Positions 53,038 to 64,000 of a stretch of 64,000 nucleotides of DNA are shown piece by piece. Numbering within the stretch: the first letter of the stretch is position 1; every line of letters begins with the position of its first letter. The translations under genes and the position numbers were made by a program. The notes beneath the pieces were generated by a model that worked only from the letters and a program-made list of their open reading frames with translations, had not been told where the DNA came from and did not search any database. The stretch comes from Monilinia fructicola (lineage: Eukaryota; Ascomycota; Leotiomycetes; Helotiales; Sclerotiniaceae): assembly GCA_008692225.1 (NCBI GenBank), contig VICG01000015.1:1-64000 (forward strand), in the 5' to 3' direction.

Positions 53038-54057
53038 GTAACCCTTCTGGATCTCGTTTGTTCCGAGTATGATTGTTAATCAGAGGCCAAGAATCCCTTG
53101 GATCCCTTGGATAGACCAAGACTTCTTGATTTCGGGTTATAGGATAGAGTTTCTTAACCTAGACGCGATAGCCATGATCAGGCGGGTCATACATCTCGGA
53201 CTCGGAGGTCTAGGATGCTGATACCAAGCAGATTCTTTGATCTCGGGACCTTAGCGGAGTACTCCATACGCTAAAGGAATATTACTTTTGTTGTATCCTC
53301 ATGGTGTCACTGGAACGAGTGGATTTGTTCCCGACGCACATATCTGCACCATGCAATTCGTCGATTTGAATATTTTGTCAAGTAATTACTGAATTTTCCA
53401 CACGGGCTGGCCTACGGCTGTCAATCAACCTTCTTGAAGTCGAGGTTACAGAGGTCTCGAGGTTCGTTCTCGGACTTTACAGGTCTGGACCACCCGGTAC
53501 CTTGGGTTTCTTTCCATTGGGTCAAATGCACTCCGCCCGGGTCTCTCTACATGGACTGCAATTGATCGTATATATGGAAAAGTTGTCTATCTTCCTGAAT
53601 AAGCACATATCAAATAGAGTGCAACAATGGTGATGACAACCTGTCATCTTCAGTAAATTCATTATTTCCTACTCCAGAGACTAACCCACCCACGCAGTCT
53701 TCCCGAAGAGTTGTAATTGGAGCTCCTAGTATAAACGAAGGTACAGGGCAACATTTCTCATTTCTCAATACTCTATCATCTTTTATGAATTTTGAACCGA
53801 AAGGATCTCGCCGTCTTATTAGAGATATTGATTCATTCACAATTGAGGCAGACTGCGATAAACATCTCAGTGGTATTTCGATTCTGTTCAAGGCTCGGAA
53901 GACTTGATATATATTCATCTCTTGAGCAAAGGATATCAATGGAAAAAACTCATTGGAGATATTGTGACCAAAATGCCGGTTCATTGTTTATACTGTGTTC
54001 ATTAAAATTATTGATGTATTCTTTTCTATTCATATGCAGTCTCCCACCCCCTCTTCA

Positions 54058-56099
54058 TTAAACTGGGCAACGTCTACCATTAGTATTCCAGCTCTTAGGA
54101 ATAGGATCAGTGGTCTGGATCTCCCAGTCCTCTGACCCAACAGCTGTGACAGCAAACAGCATGCCAGTAGGATCATACTTTTGCTTCAATGCATACAGCC
54201 TATCGTAGTTGGCACCGTAGAAGGCAACTGTCTGATTAGGCTCAATGAGATCAGCTTCGGACATATAAGCGCCTGAATTAGGAGCGATGGCACGGAAGAC
54301 ATCCATGAAAGATGTAACAGCATAGAAAGCAGTCTCGATTTCGGCCCAAGTGCTGGTAGCGGTAAATTGAGCTCCCACGATAGTGTGCATGGTGGCATCA
54401 CGCCAAGCAGGGAGAACGGCCGAATCGGTTGGAGGATCAACAGCAATACCGGTTCCTGAGATGTGGAAACCTACAACAAAGAAACCTTGCTCGACGGCAG
54501 CTTTATGAGCAGCGAAAGTTTGGTTGCGGAGATTGTCGTCGCTGAATACTGAGCGGGGCATGAGGCGAGAGGCGGTCTTGACAACGTCGGTTCCAACATA
54601 CTCCTCAGGGAAAGCAGGAACCCAAGCATCATGGCTGTATATTATTGTTAGTACAAGTGGACTTTGGTGGTAGGTGATGAAAAGATATTTGGGATGATGA
54701 CTTACAAGTTATCTGCATGATTGTACCAAGGTGTGTAGGTGATATTGAGGCTATCGAGGACATCGAACCAAGGCTTGATAAGTGCTTGAGTCTCAGCAAC
54801 TGTCATGTTTGGTGCGACGAAAGATTCCATGCGGAAATAATAATCAGTACTACCCGCATCGGCACCGATTTCGTAAGCGCTAGCTCCAAGGTAATAATAT
54901 CCATAAGCGCCGGCATCAACGAATCTCTGAGCATTGTCAATGTACGCTTGAACACCTCCCCAGAAGGAGTCATTACCAGGGGTATCTGCTATGGTGAAGT
55001 TGAAGCTGACAGTCGTAGTTTCGATCTTGGGAAGCAATTTGACTGTGAGGGAAGTTACGACACCAATGGTGCTACCGCCACCACCGCGAAGCATCCAGAA
55101 GACTTCAGAATTGGTTTTCGAATCACAACTGATAAATTCACCATTCGCAAGGACAACTTCCATAGCCAATACTTGATCAGCTCCCATGCCATACAAACTG
55201 CTCAAAGGCGAGTGACCACCACCAGCAATATAACCACCGCCCATTCCAACAGTCACAGCTTCACCACCAACTACAGTTCCTCCTAAGGACTTGGCATATT
55301 CATAAGCCTCGTGAACCAAAATACCGGAACCGACCTTGATAGCAGGTCCTGTATAACCATTGGCAGCAGTGAAATTAGGCAAGTAAGCTTTATCTTTTAA
55401 ATGATGAGTCCATACGGTCAAGGCACCCTTGCCGGATGCTTTTCCGTTGAAATCGTGACCAGTGTTCTTGATCACGAGGTGGAGGTTGGAGTTTCGTGCA
55501 AAGTTGACGGCGAGTTGAATTTGTGCAACATTTGTGACGTTGACAGCATAAACGGGATAGCCACCCTGCTCACAGGTGTTTGTGTAGTTAAATCCAGGAG
55601 GCATACAAGTACGACCCTGGTAGAGAGGAAGTTGAATCGAGGTTGGATCAGCCTCATGTAATTCCGAAAAGTACCAGTCTGCTGTGATGGATGCACACTT
55701 GGTTGCATCGTATTCTGGCCATTCTGGGTAACAGACCGCAGCCAAAGGAGTGGTTTTAATCAAAGAGCCGCCAAGCAGGATGTCGAAGATGTCCCAAATT
55801 AGAGGAATGGGCCACGACGCATCGCCGGGGAGAAGTTTACACGCCCTAGTGCTTCTCTTTGACACTGTAGCATTAGATTCGAAATCGAAGAGGCTTGAGA
55901 TGGATTCATTGTTGATGGTAGAGGAAACATTATTGAGAACGCCTTGAGTCAATTGAATGACTTCGCTAGAGAAGAGTGGTGGTGTGGTGGTGGAATCAAC
56001 GGCGGTTGCAGCTGGGTATAAGTTAGAGGTGACCCCAGTTTGTGCTGAAACAGACCCCAAGACAGCGGCAGCTGCAACTAGCAAGGGCGATGTCTTCAT
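54058..56099 (-). CDS. Secreted FAD-linked oxidase (berberine-bridge/VAO type)
   Basis: Secreted flavoprotein oxidase of about 650 residues. It starts with a signal peptide (MKTSPLLVAAAAVLGSVSA). Next come a lead with N-glycosylation sites, the FAD-binding PCMH domain with the covalent-FAD histidine in IKNTGHDFNG, GGGYIAGGGHSPLSS, and LRGGGGSTIGVV. After one intron (54635-54705) comes the C-terminal BBE segment NYDRLYALKQKYDPTGML. Family members oxidise sugars or secondary metabolites using oxygen; the substrate cannot be told. Frame intact. No cluster genes adjoin it, so a role in carbohydrate oxidation outside the cell is as likely as metabolite tailoring. Confidence 0.93.
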
Positions 56100-59063
56100 G
56101 ACTACAATTTATTAGCAACGATTGCAACATACATGATTGTTTCATGGGTGTGTGAGATAACTTGCCTTATTTTCAAGAATGACTTCCTTCTCTGGATGAG
56201 AAAGGGTATGTGAGATGTTTCGGAGGGTAGGAGCGTCGTGCAGTCAAATGGGCATGATTGGGGGCTAACTATTTAACAGCAAATGCCTCGATGGATATTG
56301 AGCCTAGGTATTGGATATCTCGGCATGGCTGACAGGCGTATTGTCCCAATAGGGAAGATACAGTGGGGATCTCATGGACAGAGATTTCCCTTTCTGGCTG
56401 TTGTCATGAGCCATGGCTAGATCAAAAAACGGATTGCGGAAGAGAATCGATATGTTTAGATGTATCATTCATTCAACTTAGATTGGAATCTCGCCAAATA
56501 TGGATTACGGACAATTCGGCATGAAGCATTGTCCTAAAATTTGAACGATATATGAATTTGACGGGGATGAACTGCAGTACCTTCGGCGAAGATACCTGAA
56601 AGAATATCAAATCCACCCGGGCCTGCTCAATCCAATTGGTGAATTAGAAGGCTAGAACGGTAGAACGGAATTGAGATTTAAGAATATGTGTTGTGTGGAG
56701 ACTTGATAACAATATCTAGATTATCAATCTGCGAACTATATTATCGAAAGATATCACATAGGCGAATTAGTATCTTCTGTTTTTGTGGTCAACACGTTGA
56801 TGTCTACAGTACAGTACTTAATAAACACATCCCCCACTTGGTTAGCCGAGCAAAGTTAGCAGATTGGATCAAAATCTACTGTAACAGGTTGTACTCCACG
56901 TAACTGCAAACTATAACGGAGCATCAATACTATACAGAGTAGTCCAGGACTTCGAAGCGACCCTTCCGCTTGGGATGTGGATTCTTGTACGGGTTCACCA
57001 CGTTTTCCCATCTCACCACTGTACGGGGTACAGTGAGGCTACTGATCTCACGTGATCAGATGCATAAAACTCTGTTTTTTGGCACCAGTTCCGAGATACC
57101 TAGTTAACAACGCCACTATTCGATCTGTAAGGGTTCACAGATAGATAATATCCTATTCTCCTTTTCGGGCATTCTTAGGTTTCTTATATTTTCGGGTTAT
57201 TAATCACTTAGATTGGTCGTATCTTGGCTTCATTGAAAATAATGAACAGCTGCAAAGAAGGTGCATATGAATTTAGGAAAATCCCAGTGGATTTTCAAGA
57301 TTCTTACCAAGATCTATCTTCATCAGTTCTACAGTGTTCTTTCACTAGCAGATACTTTCGACAAATATCCGAAAGTTTGATTTTTGTTCACGAAAACTAA
57401 AAGTACAGTACAGGACCCTTCATAAATTCATACCGTGCCTTTTCCCCGCCACAGTATTCGCATTCCGTCGTCTAGCGGGACATCTTAGCCCCATATAAAT
57501 TCGCCTCCTGGGAATTCTTACTGGATACGTTCTTGGCTAATCGGCATCAGCCGTCACTAGACAATGCTGGCAAATTGTAACTTATCTTATACCCTGAATC
57601 TCCTGGAAATCTAATCTCCAGTCTACGTGCTACCCCCCTCCCCCCAAGCAAGTGTTAGGAGATGGGTCTCCTAGGATTGGCTCTGTTTGAATGATCAGAC
57701 TCATCTGCATAGGCGAAGATCTGGCCTTTTAGCATATTCAGGGTGGAATTTAGCGAATCTTTCAACCTGATTAATGAAGTCCAATGATAAATCCTACTCG
57801 CCAAATTTATATCAGACGACCCATATTTTGACATTTGCTTAGGGGGGAGGGGGGAAAGAGCCTTTCATTACTCAGCGCATCCCATCCTTGGAAAGTGCAA
57901 TTGACCCGCTAAATAAGACCATCAATTGCAAATGCTTGGCTTAGGGGAAAATCATATTGATCTCGAATCCATTATATGTATCGAGCTTATGTACGGAGTG
58001 AGGAACACACAAACCCGACGGTAATCTTCGCCGTTACGCTATACTTCGGTGGCTTGCTATTTCTCCTTGCCTGGTACCGGCAATTAGAACGCTGCCTTCT
58101 CATGCGAATGAAACGTGATCTAACATTCACACAGTACTATTTACCTATGCACATGAGTGTGCAGCGTTACAGTCGGTAGATACTGCACGAACATACTGTA
58201 AGGAATCTGCAAGAGAAAGGGGATGCAAAATCTCAATCTAGTAATATGCAAAACCCTGTAGTTCTATATTTCGGACATGAACCGATTGCCACTGGCTACC
58301 TGTCGGTCCTTTCCCCCATCTATGAATACAGTATTGTCAAAAGATCGAACATGTACGGACTACTGTAGCATTTTAGTGTATCCGCGATGCAATCAAGAGG
58401 CACAGTACTCCACAAGACCTATTTTCCGTGTTCCATTACCCTGTCATACACGGAGCGGGGATTCCCTTTCTTCACCCAGGTCCCTGGGTAAAGATCCGAA
58501 TTTTAAACTGATATCATACGAGGAAGGACATCAGATAGATCCATAGCTCTGCCGTTGCAAATATTGCTGCGCTATACAGGGCAGGTAATATTGATTCCAT
58601 TACCCACAAGACGATTCAGACGAATCAGGTCCAACATGAATAAAGTATTTCTCCGTTATTTTTACAGTAATGAAATGAATCATTACAGTATTGACCGTCA
58701 GAACCCCTGTGAGTTTGAAAAGTCAGAACCTCAAGTATTTCGTTTCAAGTTTACCTTTGACCAGTCTTGGATCTTCAATATCTTGCCTGGGTTTGGTTTT
58801 GAACTTTTAGACTTCTTCAATATCTCTATGAATGCCATGTGGTGATGGGTCCTCGGTTGCTTCCATTTGCTTCAGCTAATCTATCATATTTCTCCCATAA
58901 GATGGCCTGTCCATCGCGTGTCGTATATGGTCCCATTTTTCGATATTTATTTTTTGATTCTCTTCTCAATCTCATCGGTGACCCATCCTCTTTTCCATTC
59001 CACTTCCTTTTGCATGAGGCTCAGAGTGGAATTGTGAAATTGTGACCTGTCCACCGGTCCATC
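56100..59063. other. 3-kb intergenic region, no supported gene
   Basis: Scattered CGGAGT and GTACAGTAC words and several short plus-strand frames (57976, 58277, 58555, 58839) that overlap poorly, share no splice logic and show no family. Promoters of the oxidase and of the second SAT4-type gene should lie at the two ends. Confidence 0.45.
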
Positions 59064-60638
59064 ATGGATATAGGCGTTGCCAATGCTGCGGATCTTCCCC
59101 ACGATAGTCGTCAGGCACAAGCATTTACCATCACCTTCGTTTTTCCTATCATTGCGACAGTCGCGCTCGCTCTACGGTTATACAGCAGATCTTTGACTAG
59201 ATCGTTTGGTGCAGGTATGTGATGACTATCAGTTGTTCGCTCATTGTGATTGATAGAGTCGCTAATACTATGTAGATGATTGGGTTATTTGCTTTGCGCA
59301 GGTGAGTTGCAATATTACAATTCGTAGGATATGGAAGGACTATTGGGCAACGATCATGGATCCTCAAGGTCATGACGAGGTTTCCAGTTATCTAATCGAA
59401 CTCGCGAACGGAGCATTCTCGAATCTCTTGCAGCGTTTCTTGGCAAGACTTTCAACTAATCTTCCCCAGGTTGTTTATTGGGCAGAGACGTTTACTTCTT
59501 ACAAAGGTAAAGCACACACTTCACAATCCTCGATATGCGAACACACCTTTCTAATGACCTGCAGTGATAAAATACAATTGTATCGGAATCCACGTCTGGG
59601 ATATTCCACTCGATTGGGATCGTGTCCCTGGTGCAAAATATACCTACGCGGTTAGTCTTCGATTGAGTTATCTCACCTATATGATCGCTGATTACCCTAG
59701 ACCGAACTCATCTACAATCCTATTTTGGCCCTCGTGAAAACATCCATTCTCCTTTTTCTCCTCCGTCTGACCGGCCAAAAGACGAATGTTAAGCGAACGA
59801 TCATAGGCCTCTTAATCTTCAATGGTTTGATGATGGTTATGACTTTCTTAGTCACGGCTTTCCATTGCCTTCCAGTTGCAGCTAATTGGCATCCGGATTT
59901 GTATCCCAATGCCGTTTGCATGAATTTCTCGGATTTCGTTACCGGTACGGCTTCTGTCAGTGTCTTCACCGATGTGTTGGCATTGTTGATGCCAACGTGG
60001 ATTGTATATAATCTGCAGATTCAAAGAAAGCAAAAATTCATACTTGTTGGTATATTGTCTCTTGGTCTTATGTGAGTACTTGTCCAAGCTTTCCAGAGAT
60101 ATAGTTATGTCTAGCAGTTTTTTCTAACGTTCTGGGCACCAGAACTGTTATCGTTGGCATAATCCGCATAATCCTTCTCGATGATTTCGATCGACACCCC
60201 CCTGCAGACATCTCTTATTCGCTTGTATTCTGTATTACAACCGTCGAAGTTGGCCTAGCTTTTGTTTGTGCTTGCGCGCCTGCACTCAAACCCATCTTCG
60301 TTCGCATCATTCCAAAGATTTTGGGAGAAAGCAGTCGTTCACGCAGTGCAAAAAAGTCTATAGAAGGGTATGGACGAACAGGGCAACGTCCAGAAGGTTA
60401 TGAATTGAATAGGAGGATACCGCAAAACACGACGGAGATTGGGGCTGGAGACGGAGATTATGACAGAATGAGTGATCTCACTGATGTCGAGAGTGGGCAG
60501 GGGAAAGATTGTGCGCAAAAAGGTCGAATCGAGATCGCGGTGAGGACAGAGACGGAGGTGAAATGGCAAAACGAAGGATCTGGGAAGGAGGGAAAAGCAG
60601 CCAGGAAGAGCGGTAGCAGTACTGAACATCTTGTATGA
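59064..60638 (+). CDS. SAT4/rhodopsin-domain integral membrane protein
   Basis: Second member of the fungal rhodopsin (SAT4) family here, not closely similar to the one at 13515-14817. Exons inferred: 59064-59214, 59276-59301, 59470-59506, 59565-59650, 59701-60071 and 60143-60638. The long intron 59302-59469 is partly open, but skipping it joins DDWVICFAQ to VVYWAETFTSYK, as in the family. Marks: VWDIPLDWDRVPGAKYTYA, ELIYNPILALVKTSILLFLL, the cysteine-containing LPVAANWHPDLYP, FTDVLALLMPTWI, and a TTVEVGLAFVCACAPALKP last helix. About 130 charged residues follow as a cytoplasmic tail. Ligand and partner unknown. All exons join in frame. Confidence 0.85.
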
Positions 60639-61586
60639 GCAATGGGTCACGGCTATATTTTTCATATAATTGGCAACGTTTTTCATTTGTAAGGCAATAT
60701 TCCATCTGTCTTTTTATTAATTGGGATACAACGGCGCCAAGTATTTTTGAGTCTTGTTTAGACGGAAATTGGGAGTTCAAGAGGGAGTGGAAACTTGACT
60801 AGTTACGATATATATACCCCATCACCAATGTTTATTGGTGATATAGTTGCAAGAAGATTTCAAGACAAGTTTTTGATTACTCTTTTGACATGTTTCATAC
60901 CCATTCAGTTGTTGAAATACGAAAGACTTGTTGGACCGAGATATTGAAATCGGAATATCTAACAATTCAAACTAAAGTCCGAATTCAAAGCGACCAGTAT
61001 TCCAAATGGTAAAAACATCCGAGAGGAACCAAATGCTCTCTCCGGGATGAGTGGGTACGTAATTCCAAGCAAAGACAAGAATTTATGGTTCCTAATTTTC
61101 GCAAGGCAAGATTGGATATGCTAATCAAATTCTTTTCCGTCATAGCTTTCAGCTAACTCTTCCTTAGATTCAATCCTCGCATTGTTTGTCTTAAGTACGA
61201 CGATGCTCCTTATCCTTAATCTTCATCTTCATCCCCACCTATTCCCCTTTCTTCAAAATCATGTGCTCTTTTGGCCCCTGTTATGCTCGGTTGTGCCTCG
61301 AACTTTGTCATCACATCCCTCGCAAATTTGATTTATCTAAATACTCTTTCCATCTGGGTTACTTTGTTGCCAGGAGAAATAGTCTTATATATCTCAGTCG
61401 AGGGAGTAACTATACTGTCATCATTTAGTGAACTCGTCTCTAGAGACGATTAACGTCTGCGCAAACGAGATCTACGGCGCTGGCACAAGTTATTACATAG
61501 AATTGGGCATTTAGTATATGCTTTATTCACCATAATCTTCTTTTCAGGCTCAGATAAGTTGTGATCACTCCATCCAGGAGTATGTG

Positions 61587-62187
61587 TTAGCATCCACGCT
61601 TCTTTGGAGAAATTGAGGAGCACGCCAAATCAAATGATTGGATGTTCATTATCTCCACCAAACCAATCCTTCTTCGAACAATAGTTCTCAAGTCCACATT
61701 AAGCCAGACTAGGAACATTACTCGGCCATACTCCCTATATACTGGGGCAGGCTTTCCTTTCGGCAATTCCACTGAAGACTTAACGAGTTGCAAGTATTTC
61801 TCACTAGCTTTTCTCTGGGCCACATATATCATCATTCTAAAATCGGCTTCAGCTGAATCTTCGTTTTTGAGACTCAATTACGGAATATTTCTCCATAAAT
61901 CTTTGAAGAGCATCTGAATCATTCCTGACTCAATTACCAAACTCAGTGAAACTAACCAAGCTCCTGAATACCTGGAAAATGCGATTCTCATCCAGTGTGC
62001 GTTTCAAAGCTGAATACAATTTATCCGTTATGTCCATGAAGTCCTCACCCTTCTTTCTGTGAAATAGAGAATCATGAATTGGGGCTGTGATGTCACTCTT
62101 GCTCATATGATGACAATGCGGATTGATAAAAGGCACAGCAGATATGATTATTTTTGACACATCCATGGCGGAGAATGTCATCTCCAA
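61587..62187 (-). CDS. Unrecognised gene or relic
   Basis: The minus strand has two protein-like stretches. The first (62187-61930) includes MDITDKLYSALKRTLDENRI. A donor/acceptor pair (about 61965/61919) would join it to a stretch with ALQRFMEKYSVIESQ. The second (61877-61587) includes AEADFRMMIYVAQRKASEKY and ends in a basic tail. Linking them needs a one-base shift near 61870. No domain is recognised. It may be a broken gene or one with unresolved splicing. A plus-strand frame at 62563-62880 nearby is equally unrecognised and I do not call it. Confidence 0.3.
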
Positions 62188-63463
62188 CTATCCATGTCAA
62201 AAAAAGCAGCAAAATAACAGCCACCTTCCTTATACACCACTTCTCCTTTTGAACATGTTTCTCCAACAATCGGAGCACTCCAAACATGTTTTCCAGATAA
62301 ACCATCAGCTCAACTATCCTATCGACCAAAGGGTCTCAAAGTAAAGATGCTTCTGGAATAGAGAGACAAAGTGGGAACACGTTCGATACTAAATTCCAAT
62401 CTTCGGACCTAGGCCGCACTTCAGAATTAAACCAATCGCCTAAAACCAAAGATTCGAAACAGGCAGAATGTCCAATAATCCAATATCTGTGGACGCGTAT
62501 TTAAAGATCTTTGAAAAAGTAAGTGCCGCGAACATTGAACGTTTGACTCTAGTTCCAAGACTATGGTTGAACGACCTAGGAGAGACAAGTCGATCTATAT
62601 GACATTGGCCATCAACTGTGATGGAAAAAGTCGAGTTGATCAACCGACTGGCAGCTCAAAAAAATCAATATTTGCATCGTATAAATTAACGAGAGGAATT
62701 CAGAAGTGGCATTTATATCTTGCAAATTACCAGTATCTCCGAAATACGCGAATCATACCTGTACTTCTCATCAAAGACCAAAACTGGAATACACCATACT
62801 TTATAGGTTTCTACGTACCCTATGCTGGTAATATAGAGCAGATAAACATTTCAACATATGAAAGCCATCACTCTAGATGACCCCCAATGCACTAGCATTC
62901 AGCATCCATGTATCACTCACTGCACGATCTCATATTCACGGTCCCCAAATCACCATACAACCTAACTGTTGAAGGGTTGTAATTTCATTTAACATGGTGT
63001 CTATTCAGTCTCGTTTTCCTAGTTTCCTCCACCCAAACTAGAACTAGCTTTTCGCTCCCATTTCAACTTTCACACCCCTAACCAACACAATCATCATTAT
63101 CAGATCACTACGCCCTATCTAATCTATAGTTACAAAGCATATCATCTCTCTATCTTCGTAACTTTGCCTCCATTAGCATTCTATCCTTGTATGAACACAT
63201 GGATTACTACATGTGACGCATGATTTTGTCTTCCCATACACAGGCCGAGAGGCGCACAAGGATTGACCTCTCATTTTCTTCATCCAGTATCGGAACAAAC
63301 AAGTTCACCCCAACTCCTAGCTTTCAATTCCAAATTTATGCCTCTAATCCCATCCATAGCAAGGAGCCGTTGTAGAGGATTTCCTGCACTCGTTTTTGGT
63401 TCCCAATCACAAGTTTTCGCCCTTTCCCTTCATCTCGACCGCTTATCCATTCTGCTTGCTCGC

Positions 63464-64000
63464 TCAGCGCAATGATCCCAGCCCAATCACTTTTCTCAAC
63501 TCCATGACTCTCTGTCTCCCTACTGGATCATCTCTATACGCGGCCGCATTCAACTCTGCTAAAGTCTGTCCAACTAGATCCTTTTGCACCTCCCCTCCGA
63601 AAATCCTCTTGTTGTGTCTCACACAATCCGCGTGCCATTGTTCCGCCACATAAACAATATGATCTGCGAGAATTTTCTTATTCGGCCCCACAAATGGATC
63701 GACTTCGTTGTAGAACATTCCTTCTAAAACATTAATGATTATATCAAAATCGAAGGATACACTGATGAATAAATCTGGAACCCAGTTGATAGGACCTGGG
63801 TAGGCATGTTCTGCAGCATATGTTTCGATGAGGGGAATGAGGATATTGGGCGAAAAGACAACTTCATATCCGGACAGCTTCTGCGACATTTCACGGATGA
63901 TGTTGACAATAGCTTCATAAGGACGTTCGATTTGTTCCTGAGGCTCTTCCTCTACACGGTCTTGTATCGACAGTAAGAGTTGTTCCCACATAGTCTTGAT
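63464..64000 (-). CDS. C-terminus of Nup155/Nup170-type nucleoporin (partial)
   Basis: The last 178 or so residues of a scaffold nucleoporin of the nuclear pore inner ring. The fragment has the family's helical end: SPNILIPLIETYAAEHAYPG, INWVPDLFISVSFDF, INVLEGMFYNEVDPFVGPNK, and a short basic tail. The frame stays open to the window edge, so the gene begins outside, to the right; the apparent Met at 63991 is internal. Identification rests on the C-terminal pattern only. Confidence 0.75.
   Translation of the reverse strand: MKTMWEQLLLSIQDRVEEEPQEQIERPYEAIVNIIREMSQKLSGYEVVFSPNILIPLIETYAAEHAYPGPINWVPDLFISVSFDFDIIINVLEGMFYNEVDPFVGPNKKILADHIVYVAEQWHADCVRHNKRIFGGEVQKDLVGQTLAELNAAAYRDDPVGRQRVMELRKVIGLGSLR

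Noticed and set aside
57976..59045. Four successive plus-strand frames as one gene
   Set aside because: No shared splice logic, no family features, and stop-rich links between them.

Overview
This window is one end of a fungal chromosome. It opens with 112 bases of CCCTAA telomere repeat. Genes have short (45-100 base) spliceosomal introns with GTAAGT-type donors, and between them lie long AT-rich islands of the kind produced by repeat-induced point mutation (RIP). Gene content and low GC fit a filamentous ascomycete. The mix of RIP-like islands, SAT4/PTH11-type receptors, a polyketide synthase (PKS), mannitol-1-phosphate dehydrogenase and frequent CGGAGTA/GTACTGTAC motifs suggests Leotiomycetes, most likely Sclerotiniaceae (Botrytis/Sclerotinia type). 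That assignment is inference.

Layout. 0-3.5 kb: telomere, a twice-repeated 1.36-kb subtelomeric unit, a 19-base minisatellite and transposon ends. 3.6-14.8 kb: a highly reducing PKS (KS-AT-DH-MT-ER-KR-ACP, 13 introns inferred), an unrecognised broken gene and a SAT4-type seven-helix membrane protein, all on the minus strand. 15.9-17.3 kb: AT-rich island. 17.5-19.6 kb: MFS drug/toxin-efflux-type transporter. 20.3-28.6 kb: a large AT-rich graveyard of decayed mobile elements (a TA-flanked inverted-repeat element, two fold-back elements, LTR remnants including a solo LTR with a perfect 5-base target duplication, a second nested 132-base solo LTR-like insert, and a 149-base MITE). 28.9-31.2 kb: a divergent pair, a short-chain dehydrogenase and a FSH1/LovG-type serine hydrolase. 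34.3-42.3 kb: core genes (COPI beta-prime subunit, galactose-1-phosphate uridylyltransferase, mannitol-1-phosphate 5-dehydrogenase). 42.3-49.3 kb: a 7-kb interval with microsatellites and no gene I can support. 49.3-64 kb: an E2/F-box fusion, a CDC25/rhodanese-type phosphatase, a secreted FAD oxidase, a second SAT4-type protein, and the C-terminus of a Nup155/Nup170 nucleoporin cut by the window end.

How the genes may work together. The PKS has no release domain. The FSH1-type hydrolase belongs to the family of LovG, which releases products from such synthases in trans. A dehydrogenase for tailoring and an MFS exporter complete a plausible subtelomeric polyketide cluster that AT-rich insertions have split into three blocks.

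A caution on integrity. The PKS, MFS, dehydrogenase and first SAT4 gene each carry one to four single-base frame breaks, many being one extra A/T in a short run. The COPI gene, expected to be essential, carries the same kind of break twice. I therefore read most of these as base-calling or assembly errors rather than gene death, but the sequence alone cannot settle this.
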